From: DASVFB01 sp963766345
Lineage (GTDB): Bacteria > Actinomycetota > Thermoleophilia > Gaiellales > Gaiellaceae
Assembly (NCBI GenBank): GCA_963766345.1
Contig: CAVXZL010000012.1
Location: 930,001 to 994,000, forward strand
Direction of reading: 5' to 3'
DNA: 64,000 nt
Below are positions 43,004-51,732 of the stretch, piece after piece (the stretch's first letter is position 1; each line of letters begins with the position of its first letter). Both the position numbers and the translations under genes were made by a program. The notes under the pieces are model-generated. The model ran no database searches. It was given only the letters and a program-made list of their open reading frames with translations, and was not told where the DNA came from.

Positions 43004-44337
43004 GCGCCCCAGCCCTGCGTCGCGAGCACGCGTTCCGCGACGGCGATCTGCTCGTCCCGCGTCGCGCGGTCCGGGGACGTCGCGAACTCGCCGCCGCCGT
43101 GCGCGCTCCACGTCTGCGGCAGGAACTGCAGGCCGCCGACGAAGCCGTTGCCGGTGTTCGCGTTCCAGTTCCCGCCGGACTCGCAGTACGACAGCGTGTC
43201 CCAGACGCTCGACTGCGCGGCGGCAGGGCGGCCTGCCTCGGCGTCGAGCGCGCGCACGACACGGACGTCGGCGGGACGCGGCGGCGCGACGGTCGGCGCG
43301 TGCGACGACGGGAGAGGAAGCGCAGCCGAGGCGTCGGCGACGATCGGCTGCTCGAGCGCGTGCCTGAGATTCGCGTGTGACGATCCGACAGCGCTCGAGA
43401 TGTCGACGTAGCCGACGAGGATCGCGGCAGGCGCAGGCCCGGCAGACGAAGCGGCGGCGAGCCTCGCAGCGGCCCCGGCCACGGTGAGCCTCTGCCACGC
43501 CGACACGTACGGGAACGGATCGACGGCGCCGTCGTAGCCGACCGAGAGCAGGGAGGCGGGATGAACCTCGAAGTGGAGGTGGGACGGCCCGCCCGCGGCG
43601 TCGCCCGTGTTGCCGACGAATCCGATCACCGTCCCGGCGCGGACGCGCGCGCCGTCGGCGGCGATGGGGGCGAACCGCAGGAGATGCGCGTAGTAGAAGA
43701 AGTTGCCCGCGCGGTCGCGCAGCCAGAGCCGCCGGCCGCCGACGTCGTTCCAGCCGACCGAGAGCAGCACGCCGTCCGCGACGGCCACGATCGGCGCGCC
43801 GCGCGCCGCGAAGATGTCGACGCCGTGGTGCCAGCCGACGTCGCTGCGCGCGGCTCCCCAACTGTCGCCGAACGAGGCGTTCGCGAGGACGGGAAACACG
43901 TACGGGCCGCCGGAGAGCGCCGGCGTGCCGTAATCGGACGGCGCACCGCTGCCCGTGCCGCCGTTCGCGTCTGCGGTGGGCGTCGTCGCGGTCGTCTCCT
44001 GGTGGGCCTTGGGGCGCGGCCCCGCGGTCTTCGTCGGCGCTGCGGGCGGCGCGGTTGCCGCGGTGGAGCTCGCCGTGCCCGTCGTGTCATCCGGCGCAGG
44101 GACGGTCTCGACCGGCTGCGTCGTGGTCGGCTCGGTGGAGGTCTCCCCGGTCGCCGTCGTCTCGGTCGTGGTCGCAGACGTCGTCGTGTCGACGCAGTCC
44201 GGCAGCGTTTGCGTGGGGTCGTCGCACGGCGGCGGAACACTCGCGGGCGCGGGTGCGGCGCGGGACCCCACGGCTGCACCCACGGTCGCCGCCAGTAGGG
44301 CGGCCGCCGCGACGGAGCCGATGCGACGCCGGAGCAC
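42958..44337 (-). CDS. Secreted wall hydrolase: M23 peptidase fused to Rpf-like transglycosylase domain
   Basis: Exported 459-residue wall enzyme. After a signal peptide (about 1-30) comes a long Thr/Pro-rich linker (about 40-130). The M23 metallopeptidase (about 145-260) has WHHGVDIFAARG and HLHFEVHP zinc motifs. An Ala-rich linker leads to the C-terminal resuscitation-promoting-factor-like transglycosylase domain (WDTLSYCESGGNWNANTGNGFVGGLQFLPQTW). It likely cuts both peptide bridges and glycan strands. Fusion of these two activities in one chain is unusual. GTG start 44337; it ends where the amidohydrolase begins. Confidence 0.88.
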   Translation of the reverse strand: MLRRRIGSVAAAALLAATVGAAVGSRAAPAPASVPPPCDDPTQTLPDCVDTTTSATTTETTATGETSTEPTTTQPVETVPAPDDTTGTASSTAATAPPAAPTKTAGPRPKAHQETTATTPTADANGGTGSGAPSDYGTPALSGGPYVFPVLANASFGDSWGAARSDVGWHHGVDIFAARGAPIVAVADGVLLSVGWNDVGGRRLWLRDRAGNFFYYAHLLRFAPIAADGARVRAGTVIGFVGNTGDAAGGPSHLHFEVHPASLLSVGYDGAVDPFPYVSAWQRLTVAGAAARLAAASSAGPAPAAILVGYVDISSAVGSSHANLRHALEQPIVADASAALPLPSSHAPTVAPPRPADVRVVRALDAEAGRPAAAQSSVWDTLSYCESGGNWNANTGNGFVGGLQFLPQTWSAHGGGEFATSPDRATRDEQIAVAERVLATQGWGAWPACSARLGLGGLR

Positions 44338-44374
44338 GGGCCGGGAACCATACGAATATGCCTTGCGCGGCGCG

Positions 44375-45721
44375 TCAGTACTTGAGGAAGTGGCCCTGCT
44401 GCTCGAACGCGTCGTCGCCGGCGAGGTAGGCGCTCCACTCCGAGCGGCGCACCGCGAGGTACGACGTCGCGAGCACCGGCCCCAGTGCTTCCATCAGCGC
44501 CGCGTCGTGCTCGAGCGCGTCGAGCGCCTCCGCCTGCGTCGCCGGCAGGCGCAGGATGCCGCGCTCGGCGCGTTCGTCCTCCGCGATCGTCGCAGGATCG
44601 ACCTCGACCGCGGGCGGGAGCTCGAGCGACCGCACGATCCCGTCGAGCCCGGCCGCGATCAGGCCGCCGACCGCGAGGTACGGGTTCGCGCTCGAGTCCG
44701 CCGCCTTCAGCTCCGCGTTCGTCGACGCCTCCTCCATGCCGCCGAAGACCGACGGCACGCGGATCGGCGCCTCGCGGTTGTCGTGGCCCCAGCACGTGAA
44801 CGCGCCGGCCCAGTACTGCGGGACGATGCGGTGGTACGAGTTGAAGCTCGGCGCGGTCAGGCCGCACAGCGCCGGGATGTGCTCGAGCACGCCGGCGAGG
44901 AACGCGCGCGCCTCGCGTGACAGGAGGTCGTCCGCAGCAGCGTCGTGGAAGCGGTTGCGCTCGCCTTCCCACAACGAGAAGTGGATGTGGCCGCCGTTGC
45001 CCGCGCCGCCCGGCCACGGCTTCGGCGCGAGCGACGCGACGAGCCCGTGCTGCGACGCGACGCCGCGGATCGTCTCGCGCACGAGGATCTGCTCGTCCGT
45101 CGCTCGCAATGCCGGCGCATGCGGGGTCGAGATCTCCTGCTGGCCGTGCCCGAGCTCGGCGTAGTACTGCTCGAGCGCGATGCCCTGCTGCTCGAGCGCG
45201 TCGGCGAGCGCGTCGATGTACGTCTGCGACGCCGTCATGCCGATTGTCGAGAAGCAGAGGCTCGCGTCGACGGGCGTGTATCCGTCGCCGTCGCGCACGG
45301 CGAGCGCGAACTCGTTCTCGAACGCCACTTCGAGCCGCGCCCCGTCGCGCTCTGCGAGTCGCGCCTCCATCCGCTTCAGGAACGAGCGCGGGCATTGCGG
45401 CGCAGGCGTCCCGTCGAGCGTCACATGGTCGACGAGCATTGCGCCGGTGTGCAGCGCGTAGGGCAGCACGCGGAACGTCTCGACGTCGGGCACGAGCCGG
45501 ATCTCGCCGACGGGGCCCATCCCATCCACCGGCTGGAGCTGGTCGAGGCCGTTCATCGCCTGCATCGCGACGGTCAGGCCGATGCCGCTCGCGATGCGTC
45601 CTTCGAGCCCGCGCCTGCCGCTCGCCTTCGCGCGCACCGTGCCGTCGTTGCCGCACCAGAGGAAGCGGACGAAGCGGAGGCCGGCGTCGTCGGCACGGCT
45701 CGCGACGTCGGCGGCGCTCAC
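44375..45721 (-). CDS. Glutamine synthetase family protein (third homologue)
   Basis: A 448-residue member of the glutamine synthetase fold. It carries VAFENEFAL, ELGHGQQEISTPHA, GGAGNGGHIHFSLW, PSFNSYHRIVPQYWAGAFTCWGHDNREAPIRVP and SSANPYLAVGGLIAAG, all intact catalytic regions. Sequence is further from classical GlnA and closer to the GlnA4/PuuA/FluG-like group that joins glutamate to amines. It is coupled to an ABC-F gene (GTG 45721 overlaps the stop) and lies near a gamma-glutamyltransferase, which would act on gamma-glutamyl bonds. A gamma-glutamyl-amine role is an inference. Confidence 0.85.
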   Translation of the reverse strand: MSAADVASRADDAGLRFVRFLWCGNDGTVRAKASGRRGLEGRIASGIGLTVAMQAMNGLDQLQPVDGMGPVGEIRLVPDVETFRVLPYALHTGAMLVDHVTLDGTPAPQCPRSFLKRMEARLAERDGARLEVAFENEFALAVRDGDGYTPVDASLCFSTIGMTASQTYIDALADALEQQGIALEQYYAELGHGQQEISTPHAPALRATDEQILVRETIRGVASQHGLVASLAPKPWPGGAGNGGHIHFSLWEGERNRFHDAAADDLLSREARAFLAGVLEHIPALCGLTAPSFNSYHRIVPQYWAGAFTCWGHDNREAPIRVPSVFGGMEEASTNAELKAADSSANPYLAVGGLIAAGLDGIVRSLELPPAVEVDPATIAEDERAERGILRLPATQAEALDALEHDAALMEALGPVLATSYLAVRRSEWSAYLAGDDAFEQQGHFLKY

Positions 45722-47607
45722 TGCGCCTGGCTCTTCTCGAAGAGCTCCTCCCAGCGCCCGAGCAGCGACTGGAGCTCGTCGCGCGCGCGGCGGTGCGCCT
45801 GCAGCGTCTCGACGTTCGCCCAGTCGTCCGCGAGCTTGCGCTCGAGCTCGGCGAGCGCCTCCTCGCGCTGCGCGATCTCGCTCTCGAGCCGCTCGAGCTC
45901 GTTCGGCCGCGGCTTCGCCTGTGCCGGCGTCGGCTGCGGCCTGGCCTTCTTCGGCTTGCGCTCGCGCTCCGGCGGAGGCTCGGCCTGCTCCTCGCGCCGG
46001 CGCACGTACTCGGCCCAGCCGCCGTCGTAGCCGTGAATCGTCTGCTCCTCCACAGCGAGGGTCCGTTCCGCGACCGCGTCGATGAGCGCGCGGTCGTGCG
46101 AGACGAGCAGCACCGTTCCGGGGAACGCTTCGAGTGCGGCTTCGAGCGCCTCGCGCGATTCGAGGTCGAGGTGGTTCGTCGGCTCGTCGAGCACGAGGAA
46201 GTTCGCGCCCGACGCGACGACGTGGGCCAACGCGAGGCGCCGGCGCTCGCCGCCGGACAGCACCCCGACCGACTTCTCGTGCTCGTCCCACCCGGAGAAG
46301 AGGAAGCGCCCGAGCAGCGCCTGCGCCTGCGGGCGCTGGAGACCCGTCGCCCGCTGCGTCGACTCGAGCACGGTGTGCCGCTCGTCGAGCTCGACCTCCT
46401 GCTGCGAGAAATAGCCGACCTGAACCGAGTGGCCGATGCGAACGCGGCCCTCGTCGGTCTCCCGCTCGCCGACGACCGCGCGCAACAGCGTCGTCTTCCC
46501 GGCGCCGTTGGGTCCGACGAGAGCGACGTGCTCACCGCGCTCGAGCGCGAACGTCGCGTCGTGCAGCAACTCGCGGTCACCGATCCGCAGCGCGACGTCG
46601 TCCGCCTCGACGACGGTCCGCCCGCTGCGCGGCGGATTGATGAAGCCGAAGCCGAGCCGCCGCGAGCGGCGCGTCAGCAGCGAGATCTCCTGCGTGACCT
46701 GAGTCTTCTCCTGCGAAAGGCGGCCGATCTGCGTCAGCTTGGCCTGCGCCTGCTTCGCCTTCGACTTCTTGAAGCGGAAGCGCGCGACGAACCGCTCGAG
46801 GCGCGCGATGTCCTCCGCGTAGCGCGCCGCCTCCTTCGTCGCCGCCTGCAGCCGCGCCGCCTTCTCGATGCGCCACGCGCTCCACGGCCCGGCGAAGTAC
46901 GTCGAGCGCCCGGCGTCGAGCTCGAGCACCGCGGTCGTCGTCGCTTCGAGGAACCAGCGGTCGTGTGCGACGAGAATGACGCCGGCGTCGAGCGACGAGA
47001 GCTCGTTCTCGAGCCACTCGAGGCTCGCGACGTCGAGGTGGTTCGTCGGCTCGTCGAGGAGGAGCAGGTCGGGGTCGCCGCCGAGCGCCCGCGCGAGCGA
47101 GGCGCGCGTCAGCTCGCCGCCGGAGAACGTGTCGAGGGCGCGGTCGAGGTCGGCGTCCGCGAAGCCGAGCCCACGCGCGACCGAGCCGACGCGCTCGCGC
47201 CACGCATAGCCGCCGGCGTGCTCGAGCCGGGCCTGCGCCTCCGAATAGCGTCGGAGCGTCTGCGGCCCGTGATCTCCCGCCGCCATTGCCTCCTCGAGCC
47301 GGCGCAGCTCGTCCTCGATCGCGATGAGATCGGCGGCGCCGGAGAGGATGTACTCGCGCAGCGTGAGGCCTCGCTGCAGCGGCGGGCGCTGATCGTGCAG
47401 CGCGATGCGCGTGCCCTTCGCGAACGCGAGCTCGCCGCCGTGGATCTCGGTCTGACCCGCGAGCATGCGGAGGAGCGTCGTCTTGCCGGCGCCGTTCGGG
47501 CCGCCGAGCGCGACGCGCTCGCGGCGCTCGACCTTGAACGACACGCCGTCGAAGAGCAGGCTTCCGGCCAGCTCCTTGCGGAGGCTCGATGCGATGACCA
47601 CGGCCAC
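45718..47607 (-). CDS. ABC-F family ATPase
   Basis: Soluble tandem ABC protein, 629 residues, with no membrane domain. First ATPase: GPNGAGKTTLLRML, signature FSGGELTRASLARAL and LLLLDEPTNHLD; second: GPNGAGKTTLLRAV, LSGGERRRLALAHVV and FLVLDEPTNHLD. A linker of about 80 residues between (RFVARFRFKKSKAKQAQAKL) is the P-site-tRNA interaction region of ABC-F proteins. A basic coiled-coil C-terminal tail is present. ABC-F proteins act on ribosomes (EttA/Uup-like or antibiotic-resistance). GTG start 47607 has TACTCT 6 bases upstream. Divergent from ggt. Confidence 0.93.
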   Translation of the reverse strand: MAVVIASSLRKELAGSLLFDGVSFKVERRERVALGGPNGAGKTTLLRMLAGQTEIHGGELAFAKGTRIALHDQRPPLQRGLTLREYILSGAADLIAIEDELRRLEEAMAAGDHGPQTLRRYSEAQARLEHAGGYAWRERVGSVARGLGFADADLDRALDTFSGGELTRASLARALGGDPDLLLLDEPTNHLDVASLEWLENELSSLDAGVILVAHDRWFLEATTTAVLELDAGRSTYFAGPWSAWRIEKAARLQAATKEAARYAEDIARLERFVARFRFKKSKAKQAQAKLTQIGRLSQEKTQVTQEISLLTRRSRRLGFGFINPPRSGRTVVEADDVALRIGDRELLHDATFALERGEHVALVGPNGAGKTTLLRAVVGERETDEGRVRIGHSVQVGYFSQQEVELDERHTVLESTQRATGLQRPQAQALLGRFLFSGWDEHEKSVGVLSGGERRRLALAHVVASGANFLVLDEPTNHLDLESREALEAALEAFPGTVLLVSHDRALIDAVAERTLAVEEQTIHGYDGGWAEYVRRREEQAEPPPERERKPKKARPQPTPAQAKPRPNELERLESEIAQREEALAELERKLADDWANVETLQAHRRARDELQSLLGRWEELFEKSQAQ

Positions 47608-47660
47608 GGGCTAAGAGTAGTAACCTCCGGCAGCCCAGAATTCGAGTCCAGGGAGGGGTT

Positions 47661-49400
47661 ATGCGCAGAGCATTCGTCGCGCTGCTCTTCGTCTTCGTGC
47701 TGGTGTTCGGCGTCGCCGCATCCGCGGCCGTGGCGCCGAGCGGGCCGCCGACCTCGGTGGGAACAGGCGGAGCGGCGGGCAGCGTCGAGACGTTGGCGAC
47801 GCAGGCAGCGATCGACACGTTGAAGGCAGGGGGAAACGCGGTCGACGCGGCGGTCGCCGCGGCGGGAGTGCTCGGGGTCACCGAGCCTTTCTCGTGCGGT
47901 GTCGGCGGCGGCGGCTTCATGGTCATCCGCACCGCAAGCGGCAAGGTGACGACGATCGACGGTCGCGAGACCGCGCCCGCGGCGATGACCCCGACATCGT
48001 TCTGGGAGAACGGCGCGCCGCTGCCGTTCAACGACGCCCGCTGGAGCGGCATGTCCGTGGGTGTGCCGGGCACGCCGGCGACGTGGGCGGAGGCGCTCGA
48101 GAAGTACGGGACGATGACGCTCGCGCAGGCGCTGCAGCCGGGCATTCGCGTCGCGACGAACGGCTTCGTCATCGACCAGACGTTCTTCGACCAGACGCAG
48201 CAGGCCGTGCCGTGGTTCGACGACATCGCCACAACGTCGTCGCTCTACCTCGATCCCGATGGAACTCCGCACGACGTCGGCACGGTCTTCCGCAATCCCG
48301 ACCTCGCGAAGACCTACGAGAGGATTGGACACCTAGGTGTCAAGGGCTTCTACCGCGGTGCGATCGCGGATGCGATGACGGACACGATCCAGCATCCGCA
48401 GGTGCGGCCGACGGCGGACCACGTCTGGCGTCCGGGGGTCATGACGATGCGCGACCTCCACACATACGTCGCACCCGAGCGTGAGCCGACGCACGTGAAC
48501 TACCGCGGCCTGGACGTGTACTCCATGGGGCCGCCGTCGAGCGGCGGGTCGACGGTCGGCGAGGCGCTGAACATCCTCGAGGGCTACCCGCTTGCCGGGA
48601 TGTCTCGCGTCGACGCGCTCCACTACTTCCTCGAGGCGTCGCGCTACGCGTTCGCCGACCGGAATGCGTACCTCGCGGATCCCGAGTACTACGACGTGCC
48701 GCTGAGCGGCCTGCTGTCGAAGGGCTTCGCAGCTGAGCGCCGCGCTCTGATCAAGCCGACGGCGGCGCCGGGGGCGGTTGCGCCGGGCAACCCGTACCCG
48801 TACGTGCAGGGTCAGGCCTCGGTGACGGCGGCCATGTCGGAGACGACGACACATCTCGTCACTTCCGACAAGTTCGGCAACGTCGTCTCGTACACGTTCA
48901 CGATCGAGTCGACCGGCGGGGCCGGTCTGCTCGTACCCGGGTGGGGGTTCCTGCTGAACAACGAGCTCACGGACTTCAACTTCGACTCGACGACGCATCC
49001 GAACCGTGTCGAGGGCGGTAAGCGGCCGCGCAGCTCGATGGCGCCGACGATCATCCTGAAGAACGGAAAGCCGTTCCTCGCCATCGGCTCGCCGGGCGGC
49101 TCGACGATCATCACGACCGTCCTGCAGATCCTCGTCGACCGGCTGGATCAGGGCATGACGCTGCCACAGGCGATCGCAGACCCGCGGGCAAGCCAGCGTA
49201 ACGGCGTCAACACGAGCGCCGAACCCGCGTTCCTCTCGCTGCCCGAGCGTGCCGCGCTGGAGGCGCGTGGCCACCACTTCGCCAACGGCGGCGAGATCGG
49301 CGCCGCAACCGGCATCGAGTTCCTGCCGGACGGCAAGGTGCTCGCGGCGGCTGAGCCCGTCCGTCGCGGCACGGGGAGTGCGATGGTCGAGAACCCGTAG
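47661..49400 (+). CDS. ggt: Gamma-glutamyltransferase
   Basis: Secreted N-terminal-nucleophile enzyme of 579 residues that transfers gamma-glutamyl groups from glutathione-like compounds. A signal peptide (about 1-22) is followed by the large subunit with GGNAVDAAVAAAGVLGVTEP and CGVGGGGFMVI. The autocleavage site is ETTTHLVTSD, making T396 the probable nucleophile, and the small subunit has SMAPTIILKNGKPFLAIGSPGGSTI. ATG 47661 has GGGAGGGG just upstream. It is divergent from the ABC-F operon and ends at a perfect hairpin. Actinobacteria lack glutathione in general, so gamma-glutamyl peptides or ergothioneine derivatives may be the substrate. Confidence 0.93.
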   Translation: MRRAFVALLFVFVLVFGVAASAAVAPSGPPTSVGTGGAAGSVETLATQAAIDTLKAGGNAVDAAVAAAGVLGVTEPFSCGVGGGGFMVIRTASGKVTTIDGRETAPAAMTPTSFWENGAPLPFNDARWSGMSVGVPGTPATWAEALEKYGTMTLAQALQPGIRVATNGFVIDQTFFDQTQQAVPWFDDIATTSSLYLDPDGTPHDVGTVFRNPDLAKTYERIGHLGVKGFYRGAIADAMTDTIQHPQVRPTADHVWRPGVMTMRDLHTYVAPEREPTHVNYRGLDVYSMGPPSSGGSTVGEALNILEGYPLAGMSRVDALHYFLEASRYAFADRNAYLADPEYYDVPLSGLLSKGFAAERRALIKPTAAPGAVAPGNPYPYVQGQASVTAAMSETTTHLVTSDKFGNVVSYTFTIESTGGAGLLVPGWGFLLNNELTDFNFDSTTHPNRVEGGKRPRSSMAPTIILKNGKPFLAIGSPGGSTIITTVLQILVDRLDQGMTLPQAIADPRASQRNGVNTSAEPAFLSLPERAALEARGHHFANGGEIGAATGIEFLPDGKVLAAAEPVRRGTGSAMVENP

Positions 49401-49411
49401 CGACCCGAGAG

Positions 49412-49443
49412 GCCGTGTCCCGGGCGAGGTCCCGGGACACGGC
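49412..49443. terminator. Bidirectional hairpin between ggt and the lipoprotein gene
   Basis: Perfect 13-base inverted repeat (GCCGTGTCCCGGG, loop CGAGGT). It begins 12 bases after the ggt stop and reaches into the stop codon of the convergent gene. Shared by two converging transcripts. Confidence 0.7.
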
Positions 49444-49823
49444 TACTCGAGCGAGATCGTTCCGTCTTTCGCGGAGACGGCGCAGGGTTCGCCGTGCGCC
49501 TTCACCGCCGCGATCGTCTCCGCGTCGAGGTTGCCTCCGGTCGTGATGTCGTGGCCGAGGAGTGGCGTGTCCAGGTCGATCGTCCCCTGGAGCCAGTCGT
49601 TGGACTCGGTGATCACCGCGAGCAGCATCTCGCCTTCGCGGTCGGGCCTGGGCGCGATGTGGCACGAGGCGACTGGCCCGCTCTCCTGGACGAACTCCTG
49701 CAGGAAGAACGGCGCGGTGCCGGCGTTCACCTGCTCGACCGCGCGCTGCGAGTCCGACGTCTTGCTCCCCCCGCACGCGGCGAGCACGGTTGCGGCGGCT
49801 GCGAGCACCGCGAAGCGAAGCAT
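49443..49823 (-). CDS. Small lipoprotein of unknown function
   Basis: A 126-residue predicted lipoprotein. The signal peptide ends in the lipobox VLAACGGS, so Cys16 is likely lipidated. The mature protein has two more cysteines (ASCHIAP and EPCAVSA) and a C-terminal half with PLLGHDITTGGNLDAETIAAVKAHGEPC. No enzymatic signature is found. ATG 49823 overlaps the transketolase stop by one base (TGATG), so it is co-translated with tkt although the two have no evident shared task. Confidence 0.75.
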   Translation of the reverse strand: MLRFAVLAAAATVLAACGGSKTSDSQRAVEQVNAGTAPFFLQEFVQESGPVASCHIAPRPDREGEMLLAVITESNDWLQGTIDLDTPLLGHDITTGGNLDAETIAAVKAHGEPCAVSAKDGTISLE

Positions 49824-51664
49824 CAGCGCGCGACGGCGGCTGCCGAGACGAGCTTGCGTGCGGCCGCGGCAATCGCGTCGGCGTCGATGCCCGCTGCGGC
49901 AAGCAGCTCTGCCGGCTTGCCGGAGCCGGGCATCTCGCGGACGGCGAGGTGCGCGAACTGCAGCTCGGTACCGGCGAGCGCCGCGAGGACGGCCTCGCCG
50001 AGGCCGCCTTCGGGCCAGTGATCCTCGACGACGACGATCCGTCCCTGCGTTGCCTCCACCGCTTCGCGCAGCGTGTCCGCGTCGATCGGCTTGAGCGAGT
50101 AGAGGTCGATCACGCGTGCGGAGATGTCGTCGTCCCCGAGCGCATCCGCCGCCTTCAACGCCTCGTACAGCGTGATGCCGGCGCCGACGAGCGTCACGTC
50201 GTCGCCCTCGCGGACGACCTTCGCGCCGCCGACCGGGAAGTCCTCGTCCGCGCCGTAGATCACGGCGGTGGCGCCGCGCGTCGTGCGGATGAACGAGATC
50301 CCGTCGAGATCGGCCATCGCCGCGACGAGCTTCGCCGTCTGGTTCGCGTCGCTCGGGTACAGCACCGTCGAGCCGTGCACCGCGCGGAACGCGGCGAGAT
50401 CCTCGAGCGCCATCTGCGACGGCCCGTCCTCGCCGATCGACACGCCGGCGTGCGAGCCCGCGAGCCGGATGTCCGCCTGCGAGATCGCGGCCATGCGGAT
50501 GAAGTCGTACGCGCGCGTCAGGAACGCCGCGAACGTCGAGGCGAACGGCTTCCACTTGCGCACCTGCAGGCCGACCGCCGCTGCGACGAGCTGCTGCTCG
50601 GCGATGTACATCTCGAAGTAGCGGTCCGGGATCGCCTTCGCGAACTCCTCGGCGTGGGTGGAGTTCGAGACCTCGCCGTCGAGTGCGACGACGTCGCCGC
50701 GTCCCTTGCCGAGCGCGAGCAGTGCGTCGCCGTAGGCCTTGCGCGTCGCTACCTCGCTACCGACGTCGTAGGTCGGCAGCTCGAGCGTTCCGGTTTCGAA
50801 GACGTGCGGCTGTTCGTCGCCCTCAGGCTTGTGCACGTCTACGACGATGTTGCGCTCGCCGCCGAGCTCGGCGATCGCGGCTTCCGGATCGTCGAGCGCC
50901 TTGCCGTGCCAGTTCTCCTGATTCTCGACGGCCTTGACGCCTCTGCCCTTGATCGTGCGCGCAACGATCGCGGTGGGACGGCCGGTCGTCGACAGCGCCT
51001 CCTCGTACGCGCGGTCGATCGCGTCGACGTCGTGTCCGTCGATCTCGATCGCCGCCCACCCGTACGCCTCGACCCGCCGCGTGTACGACGAGAGATCCCA
51101 GCCGTGCATCGTCTCGCCGCGCTGGCCGAGCCGGTTGATGTCGAGGATCGCGATCAGGTTGTCGAGCCCCGCGAACGCCGCGTGCTCGAACGCCTCCCAC
51201 ATCGAGCCCTCGGCGAGCTCGCTGTCGCCGCAGAGGCACCAGACGTTGTACGGCAGCCGGTCGAGCTTCTTGCCCGCGAGCGCCACGCCGACCGCGATCG
51301 GCAGTCCCTGCCCGAGCGAGCCCGTCGCGACGTCGACCCACGGGATCTTCGGCGTCGGGTGTCCCTCGAGCCGCGAGCCGAGCTTGCGAAAGGTCAGCAG
51401 CTCCTCGTCGGAGACCGCTCCGGCAGCCTTGTAGACGGAATAGAGCAGCGGCGACGCGTGGCCCTTCGAGAAGATCAAGTGGTCGTTCCGCGGGTCGTCC
51501 GGCTGGTCGAAGTCGTAGCGGAGGTACTTCGCTAGCAGCACCGCCATCAGGTCCGCCGCCGACATCGACGAGGTCGGGTGGCCGGACTTCGGGACGGCGG
51601 CTGCGCGGATCGAATCCACGCGCAGCTGCTGCCCCAACTCGCGCCACAGCTCGGCGTCGCTCAT
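49823..51664 (-). CDS. tkt: Transketolase
   Basis: Thiamine-diphosphate enzyme of 613 residues that moves two-carbon units in the pentose phosphate pathway. It has GHPTSSMSAADLMAVL, the TPP-binding GDSELAEGSMWEAFEHA...NLIAILDIN motif (GDS in place of GDG), the central STAFAAFLTRAYDFIR-like region and the C-terminal SLKPIDADTL. At 613 residues it is slightly short of the usual 660-700, but all three domains are present. ATG 51664 lies 3 bases from a perfect hairpin. It is divergent from rpiB and the rest of the pathway. Confidence 0.93.
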   Translation of the reverse strand: MSDAELWRELGQQLRVDSIRAAAVPKSGHPTSSMSAADLMAVLLAKYLRYDFDQPDDPRNDHLIFSKGHASPLLYSVYKAAGAVSDEELLTFRKLGSRLEGHPTPKIPWVDVATGSLGQGLPIAVGVALAGKKLDRLPYNVWCLCGDSELAEGSMWEAFEHAAFAGLDNLIAILDINRLGQRGETMHGWDLSSYTRRVEAYGWAAIEIDGHDVDAIDRAYEEALSTTGRPTAIVARTIKGRGVKAVENQENWHGKALDDPEAAIAELGGERNIVVDVHKPEGDEQPHVFETGTLELPTYDVGSEVATRKAYGDALLALGKGRGDVVALDGEVSNSTHAEEFAKAIPDRYFEMYIAEQQLVAAAVGLQVRKWKPFASTFAAFLTRAYDFIRMAAISQADIRLAGSHAGVSIGEDGPSQMALEDLAAFRAVHGSTVLYPSDANQTAKLVAAMADLDGISFIRTTRGATAVIYGADEDFPVGGAKVVREGDDVTLVGAGITLYEALKAADALGDDDISARVIDLYSLKPIDADTLREAVEATQGRIVVVEDHWPEGGLGEAVLAALAGTELQFAHLAVREMPGSGKPAELLAAAGIDADAIAAAARKLVSAAAVAR

Positions 51665-51667
51665 TTG

Positions 51668-51682
51668 CCAACCTTCGGTTGG
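51668..51682. promoter_or_regulatory. Small perfect hairpin before tkt
   Basis: CCAACC-TTC-GGTTGG, 6 base pairs. On the tkt side it ends 3 bases before the ATG, so it would cover the ribosome site. No AGGAGG is seen on that strand. Confidence 0.4.
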
Positions 51683-51719
51683 ACGCCCATGGGCCGGAGT
51701 CTACGAATCGACGGAGGGG

Positions 51720-51725
51720 TAACGT
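51720..51725 (+). promoter_or_regulatory. -10 box TAACGT before rpiB
   Basis: TAACGT lies exactly 7 bases before the GTG at 51733, indicating a leaderless rpiB transcript. Confidence 0.5.
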
Positions 51726-51732
51726 AGGACTA

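Noticed and set aside
43626..46580. A 984-codon minus-strand open frame over M23, glutamine synthetase and ABC-F genes
   Set aside because: The translation is Arg/Ser-rich without domains, and three well-supported genes lie in another frame on the same strand.
49412..49443. Third copy of the 35-base palindromic repeat
   Set aside because: It shares only GTGTCCCGGG-like bases and a different centre; it is a perfect terminator-type hairpin between convergent genes.
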